Source of the DNA: Chara braunii | Taxonomy: Eukaryota > Streptophyta > Charophyceae > Charales > Characeae | NCBI GenBank assembly: GCA_003427395.1 | Contig: BFEA01000595.1 | Location: 327,402-361,755 of the forward strand | Direction: 5' to 3' | Length of the DNA stretch: 34,354 nucleotides | Shown here: in pieces, positions 1-10,205 of the stretch | Position numbering within the stretch: position 1 is the stretch's first letter | How the letters are laid out: each line of letters begins with the position of its first letter | Translations under genes and position numbers: made by a program | Notes under the pieces: model-generated | The model's database searches: none | The model's input: the letters and a program-made list of their open reading frames with translations, nothing else | What the model was told of the DNA's origin: nothing

Positions 1-81
<81 letters not shown>
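1..81. repeat. (AG)n microsatellite
   Basis: An uninterrupted AG dinucleotide run fills the window start and may continue to the left. It breaks at the sequence ACAGGG. Bases 82-540 hold nothing I can assign. Confidence 0.98.
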
Positions 82-86
<5 letters not shown>

Positions 87-539
87 CGTTGATGTTGAGA
101 GTTGGTGACATTTGGGCTTGCCCGATGTAGTGACATCGCGACTTGACATTGTATGAGCCCGGGCATTGGGGGATACATCGGAGAATGGGTTCATCGTGCT
201 ATGGTGGCTGATCCTCCTTATCTCACTCTTCCCTTCGTCTCCCTCCCTCCTTCGTCCGTGGATGACCCGGACTCAGGGCCCCCTTCCATGATTGCAGCGC
301 TGAGTCCACTCACACAGAGTGATAATGAGTGCTGTCAGGTCCTGTCATTGTCCCTGCTGAGTCTGATCCTGGTATTTGAGTCTTCTGCTGTGTATTTTCT
401 GAGAGGTCGGTTCTTGGTTCTGATCAATGCCGATTAGGCATGTGGCACCAGTGTGGTCATGACATTTTGAGCCTCCGAACTCTTCCAAGTAGTGATGTGG
501 CCAGAGGCCTCTCAACAAATGGTATTGCAGCGTGTGACG

Positions 540-900
540 CTGGCCACGTCGCACAGTTGGGCAGCTTAATTGTTGCGGGCCCAGGCCACTTTCTGCATTG
601 GCCTGGGCGGAGATGCCGGGTCCCGACCAGAAGCTACCGGAATCACGTTCGCCAGGCCCAGGGCACCTCCAAGCAGGCCATTCATTCGGCCGCCAGGCTG
701 CTGGGCGACCTTGTATGGGTTTCCTCCTAGTAGTTCCCACTTGAACAAGATGTCTCGCCTTGTTCAAGCAGGCCATGCATTTGCCAGGCCCAGGGCACCT
801 CCAAGCAGGCCACACTTTCCGTATAGGAAAGTGGACAGGGCAGAGTCACTCATTCGGGCGCCAGGCTGCTGGGCGACAGCACTGCCATTTCGTGCACTTA
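540..900. repeat. GC-rich duplicated block resembling B/C/D-family LTR
   Basis: Two direct copies (about 651-709 and 783-878) both carry GGCCCAGGGCACCTCCAAGC and CCAGGCTGCTGGGCGAC. The second copy holds a perfect 8-bp hairpin, CACTTTCC-GTATA-GGAAAGTG (813-833), which the first lacks. The GGCCCAG and AAGCTNCCGG words and the hairpin resemble the middle of the LTRs at 25075, 29157 and 30702, so this is probably an old fragment of a related LTR. No open frame here is convincing. Bases 900-1164 hold no further recognisable feature. Confidence 0.45.
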
Positions 901-1164
901 AGCTCGCGACCAGCCTGCTGGGTGCACGGGCGCAGAGAGGTGTAATGGCACAGTGGTGGCAGTGGGCGGGAGCAGCCATAGCCGGGTGTGTGCTAGAAAG
1001 GTGGCTGGTGTGGGTGATGGTGGTCTTCAGGTGATAGTAGACATTGTGGCAGGAGAAGGTGATGGGGAGAGAGATGAAGATGAAGGGGCACCACCTCAAA
1101 CCGCCAACTGCCGGCCAGATAGCTGATGGCCAATCAATCAATTCGCTGGATGCATGCGGTTGTG

Positions 1165-1176
1165 GCTCCGATACCA
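1165..1176 (-). other. Primer-binding site for a minus-strand LTR element
   Basis: The plus-strand word GCTCCGATACCA, read on the minus strand, is TGGTATCGGAGC. This differs at one position from TGGTATCAGAGC, the usual plant PBS complementary to initiator tRNA-Met. It lies two bases before a TGTTATG LTR-type start at 1179, the same arrangement as at 19580. The matching internal region would lie to the left, but no gag or pol is visible there. Confidence 0.6.
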
Positions 1177-1178
1177 AC

Positions 1179-2240
1179 TGTTATGTGCATGATTGAAAAC
1201 AAATCCAGCACGGCATTCACATGTTCCCATACACATGCGGGAGGAGAATACACGGTGGAAGCTCAGGAAACCAAGAATATAATTGATTTAATCAATTCTA
1301 ACTTAGTACCGTCCATCCCCAACTCAATCAGCGGCACTGAACTCCCAGGATCCCAACGGCGTTACAACACGCATGAAACAATAATCTACGAAGTTTCATA
1401 AAATACGGGAAGACTTCTTCCTCCCTCAACTTTGAGCTCTATTTATGTTGCCACTTCCACTGGCTGCGCCCAAAGTCACAAATCGCCACACACCCTCTTG
1501 AATCCACAGGCGGTTCATTATGCCCACTGCAGAAAGTGTCCGCTCAGCAGGGGAGCGCAGCTCCCAAGATGTGAAGGAGATCACCAACTTCACCAACTTC
1601 ATGAAGAAGAAATCCTGCCGCTCCGAGGAAGACTTATTGGGAAGCTGCTTCGACGACAGCCATCCAACCCCAACAGGCACATGAAAGAAGGAAGCGCTTA
1701 TCAGTGCCCAAGGGCTACTGCCTGGCGCTGCCACCACTGATGCTGGCCGTCCCAGCTATTGCCGCCAGCCATCACGAAGAGGAAGATGACCTGCGCTACC
1801 AATATAGTGATGTGTGACCTTCACCAACAATGCGAAAAGCCAAAAATGCACCCAGAACCCGAACTAGGTCGCCCTTCCCACTTTTGTTCCCCTACGACTC
1901 GACAGCCCACAGCCTAAGACCGACAGCCTACAACCTAGGACTGAATCTAGACTCCAAACAGGCAAAAAGGGGCAAGTAGCAAACAAGACAGTGTGGGCCC
2001 TAAAATCTACAGCACACAGAGGGGCAAAAAAAACCAAACGGGCCTAAACTATGGAACCAGAGGAAAGCCTCAGTGGGACAGTTCCAGGGATCAAGGCCCT
2101 TAGCGCTCAATTAGTGTACGACCCGCTGAGAACTGCAATTCATTGCAGATCTACGGTCCGGATATCCTGGACAGCCAGGAGGGGCCCAGACATGTAGGCA
2201 GGTACCCTACCTTGTTCGTTGTTTTTTGCCGTATCCGTGC
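1179..2240 (-). mobile_element. Candidate LTR remnant (outer end uncertain)
   Basis: It starts TGTTATG next to a PBS, matching the LTR starts at 14260 and 19594, but the remaining sequence is not obviously the same LTR. The far end cannot be set because no second copy is in the window. Element A begins at 2245, so it may be inserted in or beside this LTR. Bases 1800-2240 contain no other recognisable feature. Confidence 0.35.
1520..1684 (+). CDS. Small unrecognised ORF (54 aa)
   Basis: An ATG opens a 54-codon frame beginning MPTAESVRSAGERSSQ with a Lys/Ser-rich middle (KEITNF, MKKKSCRSEEDLL) and ending at TGA. A TATA-like stretch (CTATTTATG) lies about 75 bases upstream. The composition is more protein-like than other local frames. 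I recognise no family, and it sits inside a candidate LTR, so it may be chance. I assign no function. Confidence 0.2.
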   Translation: MPTAESVRSAGERSSQDVKEITNFTNFMKKKSCRSEEDLLGSCFDDSHPTPTGT

Positions 2241-2244
2241 TGCA
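2241..2244. repeat. Target-site duplication of element A, left copy (TGCA)
   Basis: TGCA directly precedes the 3' LTR of element A and recurs right after the 5' LTR at 11315-11318. Removing the element gives an uninterrupted CCGTGC-TGCA-CTATGG. Four bases is short and the LTR itself starts TGCA, so the call is probable rather than certain. Confidence 0.65.
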
Positions 2245-3142
2245 TGCAATCAGACTCGCTTTCATTCACTCTCCACATGCATGTAAACAGGTTGCACAGC
2301 AAACTGCCGACAAGTGCCCACTCAAAACTCAGAGATATAGTAACCAAGAACGCAGGTACAAGTTCACTTCAAATGGCTATGGCGGCACAACGCCTGTACA
2401 ACTCTCTGGTCACACACACATGATCACCCTGGATATCTCACACGCGGCACTGTACACACACACGCTGCACTGCTCAATCAGCTATGGCGGCTATGGCCGC
2501 TACTACTACTATCGCTATGGCTAGGCTCTCCTTCTCGCCCACTTCGTCTTCGGGCTCACTGCAGAGCACCTCGCACAAGTCGCCGTGGAAGCGCTTCCGC
2601 ATGGCTTACACAGGAATGAATGAATGGCTGGGCGCTGCCTCTTGATTTATACTTCTGTATCTCGTTGGTCTGCCCCTTCCCCATGCCCGTGGTGCACACA
2701 GTCCCATATGGTACTTGCTTAAGTGGACTAGGACTGACTGGGACTAGGACTGCTGACTCAGCACAGGTGGACTCCACCACTTGCCCACTTGCCTCAGCCT
2801 AAACGTGAGCAGCTTCGAAAGCCCAGTACCAGGACCGTCCGGAAGTTTCGGTCCTGGCCTTTCGGATACTGTAGCAGCTACGACCTTGACCTTTCAGGAG
2901 TCTAGCAGCTACGGCCTTGACCTTTCAGAGGTCCTACAAACTTCCAGAACTCCCGAAGACCACTATTTGACAGGTCTATAGATCGAACCCCTACAATCTA
3001 TAGACCCTAACTGTGGGAACAAACACAGGTCGTGGGTTCAACTCCTGGGGTCGACACAGGTAATGTACGCAGGTAAGGTAAAGTCTAGGGATCGAGCCCT
3101 GGGATCTGCATTTGCTACTGCGAACAGGTGAATACTGTTTCA
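2245..3142 (-). repeat. Element A 3' LTR
   Basis: It matches 10416-11314 nearly end to end, with scattered substitutions and small indels (one about 12 bp near 2300). It starts TGCAATCAGAC and ends GTTTCA on the plus strand. It carries a GGCTATGG/TACTAC-rich stretch at about 2490-2520 and a minus-strand TATAAAT at 2645-2651. Confidence 0.93.
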
Positions 3143-3154
3143 CTCCCGCCGGTC
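3143..3154 (-). other. Polypurine tract of element A
   Basis: Read on the minus strand, GACCGGCGGGAG directly abuts the TG start of the 3' LTR. This is the expected site for plus-strand DNA priming. The tract is short and not purely purine. Confidence 0.5.
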
Positions 3155-3179
3155 TAAATTCGAGATCCTCCGACAATAA

Positions 3180-3500
3180 CTCAGTCCAAGGCAGGACCTT
3201 TACCTTTCTTATCTCTCTCATAGGCCCTATGTCGGGAGCTGTTTCTAGAAGTTCTGTTCTAGAACCAGCGATCGTCCTCTGGTCCCTGATAAGCAAACTG
3301 GACCTTGACTGTTTCTGTGGACGACCTCTACCTCCTGTTCTGAACACGTCTTCACCTACAATGCCGTCAATATCGTACCTTCGTCCATGTCTGGGGGTAT
3401 CATTGATCTTCTAGATGGAAATTGCTGACTTGTAACACATGGTAACAACTTTGACGCATGAAATACGGGGAAGGTGTGGAGGTGTGCTGGGATCTCGACT
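3180..3500 (-). pseudogene. Element A integrase C-terminus and chromodomain-like tail
   Basis: On the minus strand, reading across frames, the integrase C-terminal PPHLPRISCVKV is followed by DGRYDIDGIVGEDVF, then GRGRPQKQ, YQGPEDDRWF and RTELLETAP with KGKGPALD. The same order (IDQIVEH, GRGRPPKP, WLTREEL, TAPQVTAGYE) occurs in element D at 31669-32160, so both look like a divergent chromodomain fused to integrase, as in chromoviruses. Here it is split by at least two frameshifts. In chromoviruses this domain is thought to guide integration by binding modified histones. Whether the aromatic cage survives cannot be judged by eye. Confidence 0.6.
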
Positions 3501-4560
3501 GTGTAGGACGGCCCATCTTCCCTTGACTTCTAGAACTGGCCATGGTCCCCTGTACACTGCCAATAACTTCTGCGAGATGTTCTCCTTAGGAGCAAACTCT
3601 TTCGACTTGACCGAGACTAAGTCGCCTACTTGGAATTGCGATGGGCGACAATCCTTGTTGGCTTGTTCTATCATTCTGTGTTGGGCCTTCCTGAGGTTCT
3701 CGACGACTGTAGCTAGCTCTTTCTCGTGATGTACCGCAAAGTCCTTGGTACCGTGTGGTAGCCTGTGAATCTGGTCCCGGTTAAGTCCCTCAAATGGTCT
3801 ACGCGACCTAAAGGACTTGTGTAACTCGTTGGGAGTTTGACAGGTGGACAAGTGCACACTGTTGTTGTACGCACTGGCTACCTTGGGCAACATCTCATCC
3901 CAATTGACTTGATCTGATCTAATGTACATGTGCAGAACTTGGTGCAGGATCCTGTTCATCTGTTCAGTCTGAACGTTAGTCTCGGGATGGCGGCCAGACG
4001 ACATTAACAACTTCGATCCGTAGACTTTCATTAGCTCCTGCTAGTTCTGGCTAGTGTATCAGGTGTCTCTATCGCTAATGATGGACAATGGGACTCCATG
4101 CTCGCTAACCCAAAAATAAAAAAAACTTCTGAATTACTAACTCGGTGCGTGCCTCTGCAGGCAAAGGAACAAAACTGCATTTTTGCTAAATCTATCAACT
4201 ATCACCATGACTTGGCTCTTGCCGTGCGTACTCTTGACTTGAGTATCCATAAAGTCAATGGATACAAAGTCTCTTGGCTGGTCAGGAATAGGCAAGGGTC
4301 TGAGAAGACCTAGAGGGGCACACTTAGTAGTCTTGTTTCTTTGACACACTTTGCGATTGCGGACATACTCTATGCAGTCAACTTTCATTCCTGGCCAAGT
4401 GTACGCATGCATCAGATTGGCCAGTCTTTTGTCAACCGAAATGTCCCTCTGTGTCGTGGCATTCCCCTAGGATCAAACTACGGATCTCCTCACTGTTAGA
4501 AATGCACAAACGGTCTACTACATTAGTCTTCTCAAACAACAACCCCTCTATAGTGAAGTA
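3411..4560 (-). pseudogene. Element A integrase
   Basis: Several minus-strand pieces make up a Gypsy integrase. ISNSEEIRSLILGECHDT-GHFG (about 4430-4510) and CIEYVRNRKVCQR (4330-4390) give the zinc-binding HHCC region. IDFMDTQV and VDRFSKNAV (4180-4275) hold the first catalytic Asp. ISDRDT (about 4060-4080) holds the second. SSGRHPETNVQTEQMNRIL (about 3940-4000) holds the catalytic Glu. GPWPVLEVKGRW belongs to the C-terminal domain. Stops follow SDRDT, and a frameshift near 4137 splits the core. The enzyme would join element DNA to the host chromosome, but this copy cannot be made intact. Confidence 0.85.
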
Positions 4561-4669
4561 ATCTGGTTCGGTCTCTGGGGCCTCCTTAACTCTTTTGAGG
4601 AGGTCGCTATAATAGTGTCCTGCACATACGCCTGTCTAAATTTCTCCTGCAGGTCACTCCCTATATCCA

Positions 4670-4836
4670 GATTGAACTATAGTTCCAAAGTAGTCTGATG
4701 TTCTACCCAACTACGTTGTACTTGCCTTTGACAGGCTTGAGCTCGAATTCGTACTGGTCTATCTCAGCGGCCCACCTAGTCAACTTAGGTGACATTTTGG
4801 CCTGTGTCTTCAGCCACCTAAAGATTGGCCGATGCC
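4670..4836 (-). pseudogene. Element A RNase H C-terminal part
   Basis: The minus-strand frame reads HRPIFRWLKTQAKMSPKL, then RWAAEIDQYEFELKPVKGKYN. This is the C-terminal stretch of Gypsy RNase H just before the DALSRR linker to integrase. It runs into a stop at the point where that linker is expected. Upstream (higher coordinate) the homology breaks off at about 4836, where the inverted block begins. Confidence 0.75.
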
Positions 4837-5262
4837 CCGCACGTTGACTGAATAGCGGTCGTTGCTAGGCCTAGCTAACTACTATAGGAAGTTCGTGAGG
4901 AACATCGCCGCTCCCCTTTGCAGGTTGCTCAAGAAAGAGGCAATCTGGCAGTGGGATAAAGACTGTACGTTTGCGCTAAAGAAGTTAAAGCGCGCGTTGG
5001 TAGAGTATCATGTCCTCAAAGTAGCAGATCTGTCCTTGCCATTTGTCGTCACCACGGGCGCGAGTCAGTACGGTATAGGCGTCTGTTACAGCAGGACGAC
5101 GACAATGGCTACAAACCCATGTCAACGAGGATGCCCTAAAAAAAGGTAGCTACCTCGACTTATGAGCTACCTCGACTTATGAGCTACCTCGACTTATGAG
5201 AGGGAACTCTACGCTCTCAGGCAGGCCTTAAAGCACTGGAAGCATGACCTGCTTGGGCGTTA
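4837..5262 (+). pseudogene. Inverted RT connection/RNase H block of element A
   Basis: This block reads as Gypsy pol on the plus strand although the whole element is on the minus strand. Residues run WPMPRTLTE, a stop, RSLLGLANYYRKFV, LCRLLKKEAIWQWDKDC, PFVVTTGASQYGIG (an Asp of the usual TTDASQ motif is Gly), GYKP, ATSTYEREL, then ALKHWKHDLLGRY. On the minus strand the flanks end at GMKPEDSKI (left of the gap in protein order) and resume at HRPIFRWLK. Flipping this block restores the normal protein order, so it is an in-place inversion. A stop after STRMP and a 17-bp triplication further break it. Confidence 0.88.
5148..5198 (+). repeat. 17-bp tandem triplication in the RNase H frame
   Basis: Three exact copies of AGCTACCTCGACTTATG occur at 5148, 5165 and 5182, within codons for ATSTYE. 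The 34 extra bases are not a multiple of three, so they shift the reading frame. Confidence 0.95.
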
Positions 5263-5677
5263 TCTTGCTGTCCTCAGGCTTCATGCCATCTCCGTCTAAG
5301 ACGTGGCCCAAGTACAAGACTTGTGTCTTGGCCCACTCACACTTCTTCGCATTGATCTTGAAGTTAGCCTCTCTCAGCTTCTCCAAGACCTGCCTCAAAT
5401 GACCCTGATGCTCTTGGAGGGTCCTACTGAATACTAATATATCATCTAGATAAACTACAACAAATTTGTCTAACCACGACCTAAACAAATCGTTCATACA
5501 GCGTTGGAATGTGGCAGGCGCATTGGTTAGTCCAAAGGGCATCACTATAAACTCGCCCGTATGTAGTTCGGAATGTAGTCTTGTACTGGTCATCAGGATG
5601 GACCTCTATCTAATGGTATCAGGACTTCAAATCGATCTTCGAAAAATATCTGCAACCCTGCACCCGATCTAGAAGAT
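5263..5677 (-). pseudogene. Element A reverse transcriptase palm (C-terminal half)
   Basis: The minus-strand frame gives FIVMPFGLTNAPATFQRCMNDLF, then VVYLDDILVFSRT (catalytic YLDD at about 5435-5455), ECEWAKTQVLYLGHVLDGD-type spacing and GMKPEDSKI. Upstream, GCRYFSKIDLKS is followed by a TGA where Gly is usual and by a TAG two codons later in the YHQI motif. The frame then switches into PDDQYKTTF. The enzyme copies element RNA into DNA. The stops make this copy dead. After DSKI the frame runs directly into the inverted block. Confidence 0.88.
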
Positions 5678-6454
5678 CGTCTATCCTGGGCAGCGGTTCA
5701 GCGTTCTTCACTGTGATCGCATTTAGACCGCTATCGTCTATGCACATCTGTAACTCTCCTCCCTTCTTCCTTTTTGGGGACAAACAAGACCGGTGCTCCA
5801 AAAGGAGATGAACTGGGCCTAATCCAACCCTTTTCGAGGAGCTCGTCCAACTATTTACGCAACTCTAACTCCCTTGGGGACATCCTATATACTGCTCCCT
5901 TAGGAGTCCTACTGCCAGGCTCTATCTCTATACGTTGCTAGATCGACCGCGGCACTACTCCTGACGACGGCTCTGCTAGATCTTCAAACTCTTCCGGCAG
6001 CTTGGCAATAGTTGGATCCATGGGTGTGTCTTCTCTCGACTCAGTGGCAGGCCTTACATAAGCTCGTCTATCTTGGGCAGCGGTTCAGCGTTCTTCACTG
6101 TGATCGCATTTAGACCTTTATCGTCTATGCACATCTGTAACTCTCCTCCCTTCTTCCTTTTTGGGGACAAACAAGACTGGTGTTCCAAAAGGAGATGAAC
6201 TGGGCCTAATCCAACCCTTTTCGGGGAGCTCGTCCAACTGCTTACGCAACTCCTCTAACTCCCTTCGGGACATCCTGTAGACTCCTCCCTTAGGAGTCCT
6301 ATTGCCAGGCTCTATCTCTATACGGTGCTGGATCGGCCGCGACACTACTCCTGACGACGACTCTACTAGATCTTCGAACTCTTCCAACAGCTTGGCAATA
6401 GCTGGATCCATGGGTGTGTCATCTCTCGGCTTAGTGGCAGGCCTTACATAAGCT
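5678..6454 (-). repeat. 387-bp tandem duplication across the protease-RT boundary
   Basis: Copies at 5678-6064 and 6065-6454 share long identical stretches (for example TGGGCAGCGGTTCAGCG and CCTTTTTGGGGACAAACAAG) and both end GCCTTACATAAGCT. The period of 387 is 129 codons. Copy two has three extra bases (CTC). Scattered substitutions show that the duplication is not recent. Each copy encodes the RT fingers ([24 protein letters not shown]). Confidence 0.93.
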
Positions 6455-7010
6455 ACGAAGAACTGCTCCTCTAATTGCTCCTTTTTAACTAATCGCGCGA
6501 ACGATTGAGCACTGAGACAACAATATGCCAGAGAGTTGTCTACTCCTGACACGTGAAATAGACGGGCCGTCTTAACCTCGCCTGACGGACTAGGGAGCCT
6601 ACACTCATGCTCTCTCAAGTGGAGTGTGGCCCCTGCTGCATCTCCCCAGTCCATGCCTATGACTATGTCAAAAGGAAGGCCATCCTGCACAAGGAGAGTT
6701 AGGGAATGGAGAACTCTCTCCACCTTCCCATCTTTCTCTAGGCCGAAATACGCCTGGACTCCATCTACGTAGTCCTCAACACATAGTGCGGTTGTCTGCA
6801 AGGACACTAACTATGGGGTCTTCCAATTTTTGGACTTTCAACCCTAGCTTCAACTTCTTCAGCGCTCTACAACTAATATAACTGCGAGTAGCCCTTGAAT
6901 CTATAGGGGCTTTTGCTCTACTCTTAAAAACGTCTACATCAACTAAGACTAGTTGTCCCTTACTATTCTTCTTTATTTTGGCCCAGGCAGGCATCCTCTC
7001 CTTCAACTCT
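6118..7010 (-). pseudogene. Element A protease and RT N-terminus
   Basis: The minus-strand frame gives APIDSRATRSYISCRALKK, then VSVLADNRTMC, a frameshift near 6790, LPFDIVIGMDWG, EIEPGNRTPKGGVYRMS and [20 protein letters not shown]. Gypsy pepsin-like proteases normally have DSGAT at the active site. Here (6887-6901) the Gly is Arg, which should abolish cleavage of Gag-Pol. The (I)GMDW motif marks the C-terminal protease strand. A second frameshift after VPKK precedes the conserved LQMCIDD. Confidence 0.85.
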
Positions 7011-7199
7011 TCTGCCACGCCTGTGAGGGAAGTGCCTAGAGAGACGCTAACACAAGCAGTCTCTTGACAGCTAACTAGGCACTGGCCTGCAACCTCTGCC
7101 GAAGGCTCATGTGGTGTGGGAGTTTCCTGTTCGCGCGCGCTCGCTTCCCCACATGGCCTTGTAGTAGGGGCAGTTGCAACCCCTACCGGCGGCTGCCTT

Positions 7200-7627
7200 T
7201 TGACTCTTGGGCAGCCCATCGGGCCTTGGACAATATTTAATGATGTGGTCCGGGTCACCGCAGTATATGCACTGACCCTGGTCCATACGCTGTTGCCATA
7301 CTCGCTGGCCCAGGCCCAGATCTTCCCAAGGACGGCCTTGTGGTCAGCCTGGTTGCCAACCTCCTCTCCTCTGAGGTGATCCTCCACCTCGTCGCTGCGG
7401 GGACCGACTAGGACCTTGACGATTTGGTGCGGGACCTTGACCCCGGCCTCCCTCTTGGTGGTTCCTTTGGCCGCCAACCCCCTGTGCGCCCGGTCCTTGA
7501 CCACCCGTGGCCTGGCCCCTTTGGCCTTGGCCTCCTCTACCTTGCGGCCTCCCTCCAGCCGTGAGAGCAGCATAGGTCCTCCCTGGCCCATACCGCTGTC
7601 CTCCTCCTCTAGCCCCCACTATATCTG
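7200..7627 (-). pseudogene. Element A nucleocapsid: Gly/Arg-rich tract and zinc knuckle
   Basis: One minus-strand frame runs GARGGGQRYGPGRTYAAL through Gly/Gln/Arg-rich repeats, meets a TGA after GGWQPG, and continues QRMDQGQCIYCGDPDHIIKYCPRP. The Cys-x2-Cys-x4-His-x4-Cys knuckle lies at 7230-7271 with all four ligands intact. Such modules bind element RNA during packaging. The longer open frame overlapping here (reading VSAYTAVTRTTS) is out of register and is a shadow. Confidence 0.8.
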
Positions 7628-8550
7628 ACTATAGGGGACTTCGTCCGTACCATCCTCATCCAACGTAAGGATCAGGTGATCGTTGGCCCTAACGTGACCT
7701 GAGATGGTACGACCTTTCCACTTCTTTCCCTTATCTAAGTCCTTATGCCAGAAAGTGGAAATTGGCATGGACTTTGCGTCAAACAGTACCACTTCTCTAC
7801 TTAACGCATCTTACGTTATAGGCCTGTTGGGTCTTATCAAAGAAATGCCCTCGCAGGGGCTCTGGCATGGCACGATAAAATTGGACCAACTGGGTCTCAG
7901 TGACCCCGTGGTCTGGGACGGCTACCAAGTCATCCATGACAACTTTGAGTGCTCGCGCACTCTTCCACTGTCGTGAGTGGATGGTCTGAAGCTTGTCGGA
8001 GGCCCTGACGCCCCTTGTGACGTCAGCGAACCTCTATCGCAGGAGTTTGAGGAAAGTGGAAAGAGGGGTGAGCCTAGAGTATGCAACCATATTGTTTTCA
8101 CAATCGGCTGCGCGCACAAGGGACCTAGCAAAATTGGTCGCTTCGTCCTTTAGTGCACGGAAGGCCACAAGGACTTGTCCCTTTGGCGCGATATGCTGTA
8201 AATAGACATGTGTTAATGCTGGCCTCCCAGTTATCAAAATTATCGTTCTTTTTCCCGCTATAAGAGTTAGGAAATTTGATCTTAACAGGCTTTTTGCGGG
8301 GTCGCGTTTCGGCCTTTGCTGCGGCCACTACCTTGGCGCCTTCAATGGCGCCGACACAAAACTTCTCTGCTCCTTCCTTCAACCTTTTAACTTCGGTCCC
8401 GACGCGGGTTACCACGTCGCACACAAACTCTCTAAAGCTGGTCCGGATGGAGTGGAGGGTCAGACCCTTATTGGCCTGATGTTGCTCAAGCCAGGCCTGA
8501 TTCAGAATCTCAAGATAACCCAAAATCTTATCTAATTTGGCAGGAGTTTC
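7628..8550 (-). pseudogene. Element A Gag capsid-like domain
   Basis: Minus-strand pieces read, in order, QVQAQ, ILNQAWLEQHQANK, FREFVCDVVTRVGTEVKRLKEG, KFPNSYSGKKNDNFDNWEASINT, VYLQHIAPKGQVLVAFRALK, FARSLVRAADCENNMVAYSRLT and, further on, HVRANDHLILTLDEDGTDEV. The GKKxDNFDNWE start and the following helical block are typical of a Ty3/Gypsy capsid (Retrotrans_gag type). At least one frameshift (about 8215) and several stops interrupt it. Confidence 0.75.
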
Positions 8551-9154
8551 CTATTGTGCTTGCACTTCCTGCCTACACGTCTGAATCTTCTCCACTTCTT
8601 TGGCCATCCGGTTGGCCTCCTCCCTCCTCTTCTTTTCCCTTGCCAGACGCAACTTCCACTCCAATCTCTTCTCATCTTCTAACGTCTGGCGTTCCAGGGG
8701 GTCCTCCTTAGCGTCCAGCTCCTTGGCGAATGCTTCTTTCTCCTCCTGAGGCACGTACAACATTGCCTCATCTTTTCCCAGCGATAAGTTAGCCACCTAC
8801 GCACTGATCTTCTTCTCCATCCACTTATCTTTTGCTTTCGTGCCACTAGTTTCTCCTCTCCCCCACGCCTCCTTTCCAAGGGTTCTTCCTCTGCTTCTTC
8901 CTCCTCTGCTGCTGCTTCTTCTTCGACAACCCTTCTTTTTTTTCCTCCTAGTGTTGTAATTTTAACATCTCCAACTTTTTCTTCTTCGCCGCCTGCTCCT
9001 TAGCTGGCTTGAGGTGCTCCTTCTCCTTTTTCTCTCTTCTCTCTCTCAGGATGGCGACGAATTGCTCCTCCTGAGCACGAGTGTAAGGGGTAGTACTCTT
9101 CCCACCATGTGTGTCAACCATGGTGTCAGGTGCACAACCGGGTAACGGTTCCAC
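8551..9154 (-). pseudogene. Element A Gag N-terminus, charged coiled coil
   Basis: The likely start is the ATG at 9121, giving MVDTHGGKSTTPYTRAQEEQ. An in-frame ATG sits eleven codons earlier. A Lys/Glu-rich helical stretch follows (LRERREKKEKEHLKPAKEQAAKKKK), then WMEKK-like text, MANLSLGKDEAMLYVPQEE and KRLEWKLRLAREKKRREEANR. The block is almost wholly charged, consistent with a coiled coil. Frames change at about 8945 and 8800, so no single ORF covers it. Confidence 0.7.
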
Positions 9155-9729
9155 TCCTCACCACTTAGACTCTACCCCCTTGACTGACAAGACCTACTGA
9201 CTCGATCTATGGGCTACAGAATCCGGACAGGATCCTGTCAACTAGGGTCACTAGCCTGGACCTAAACTAAGGCTGTCACTACAGGACCTGTGGCTGATCA
9301 GGAGACATTTAAGGAGATCCCCCGTAACTCCTCAGGAATTCTTAACATCGCAGACAGGACGACGCCATCAGCAGGTCCTCTCAAGACTTAGACGGCCTGT
9401 TGTGCAGCCCACAGCTCGGATTTGGGCCTACCGTGCCACCTTGAGCAGCCCGCCGGTCAGTACCGGTCCTTGGGAGGGTTCGTGTCCTCCGGGACATGCG
9501 AGTCGTCAGACACAGTCTTTAGCCCTACTCAGCCCGTGTGGGTTTGGTCAACAAGGCCCTATCCTTCATCCACAGAGTCCTATCACCTGGACAAAAGAGA
9601 CTCAATGCAGAAAGAAGGGACAAACAGACTTGACTCAGCAAGTACCACAGGGTGTGTGCACATCCATAGGGCGAGGGGATAGGCTGAAAGCTTGGCGAGA
9701 TTATACCGGCTCCAGCTTGGTCAAAATCG

Positions 9730-9888
9730 TGGTCAACAGTCTTGGTCAGCGCCTTGGTCAGCACTTGGTCAACGCTGCAGTCAACCCCCGGTCAACTCTT
9801 GGTCAACTCTGGTCAACTCCGGTCAACTCTGGTCAATGCCCGGTCAACTCCGGTCAACTCCGGTCAACGCCCGGTCAACTCGCAATCC
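9730..9888. repeat. GGTCAACTC-type minisatellite
   Basis: About a dozen imperfect copies of an 11-14 bp unit built on GGTCAACTCY are present, with variants GGTCAACGC and GGTCAATGC. The unit is tightest at 9798-9888. Confidence 0.9.
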
Positions 9889-9933
9889 GGCTATGGTGGC
9901 CGGCTTCTTCTTCCTCACCCCGGCTGTCTTCTC

Positions 9934-9953
9934 TTTTTTTTTTTTTTTTTTTT
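9934..9953. repeat. Poly-T tract
   Basis: A run of about twenty T followed by GTTGTTG, within the leader of element A. Confidence 0.95.
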
Positions 9954-10130
9954 GTTGTTGTCGTCTCTCCCTTCTCCTTGCTCCGCTTCACTGCTCTCAT
10001 CGGTCTCTACTTTCGTTCCCTCTTGCACCTCCTTCGTTACTCTGTGGTAGAGCTCCGCGACTATGGCCTTCTTCTTCTTCGTTGGACTGCACAGCGGTCT
10101 TCACAGGTATGTGACAACCAAACTTGTATC

Positions 10131-10205
10131 NNNNNNNNNNNNNNNNNNNNNNNNNNNNNNNNNNNNNNNNNNNNNNNNNNNNNNNNNNNNNNNNNNNNNN
10201 NNNNN

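Noticed and set aside
3040-3110. tRNA-like B box (GTGGGTTCAACTCC) in the element A LTRs
   Set aside because: No matching A box at the right distance and no cloverleaf could be drawn.
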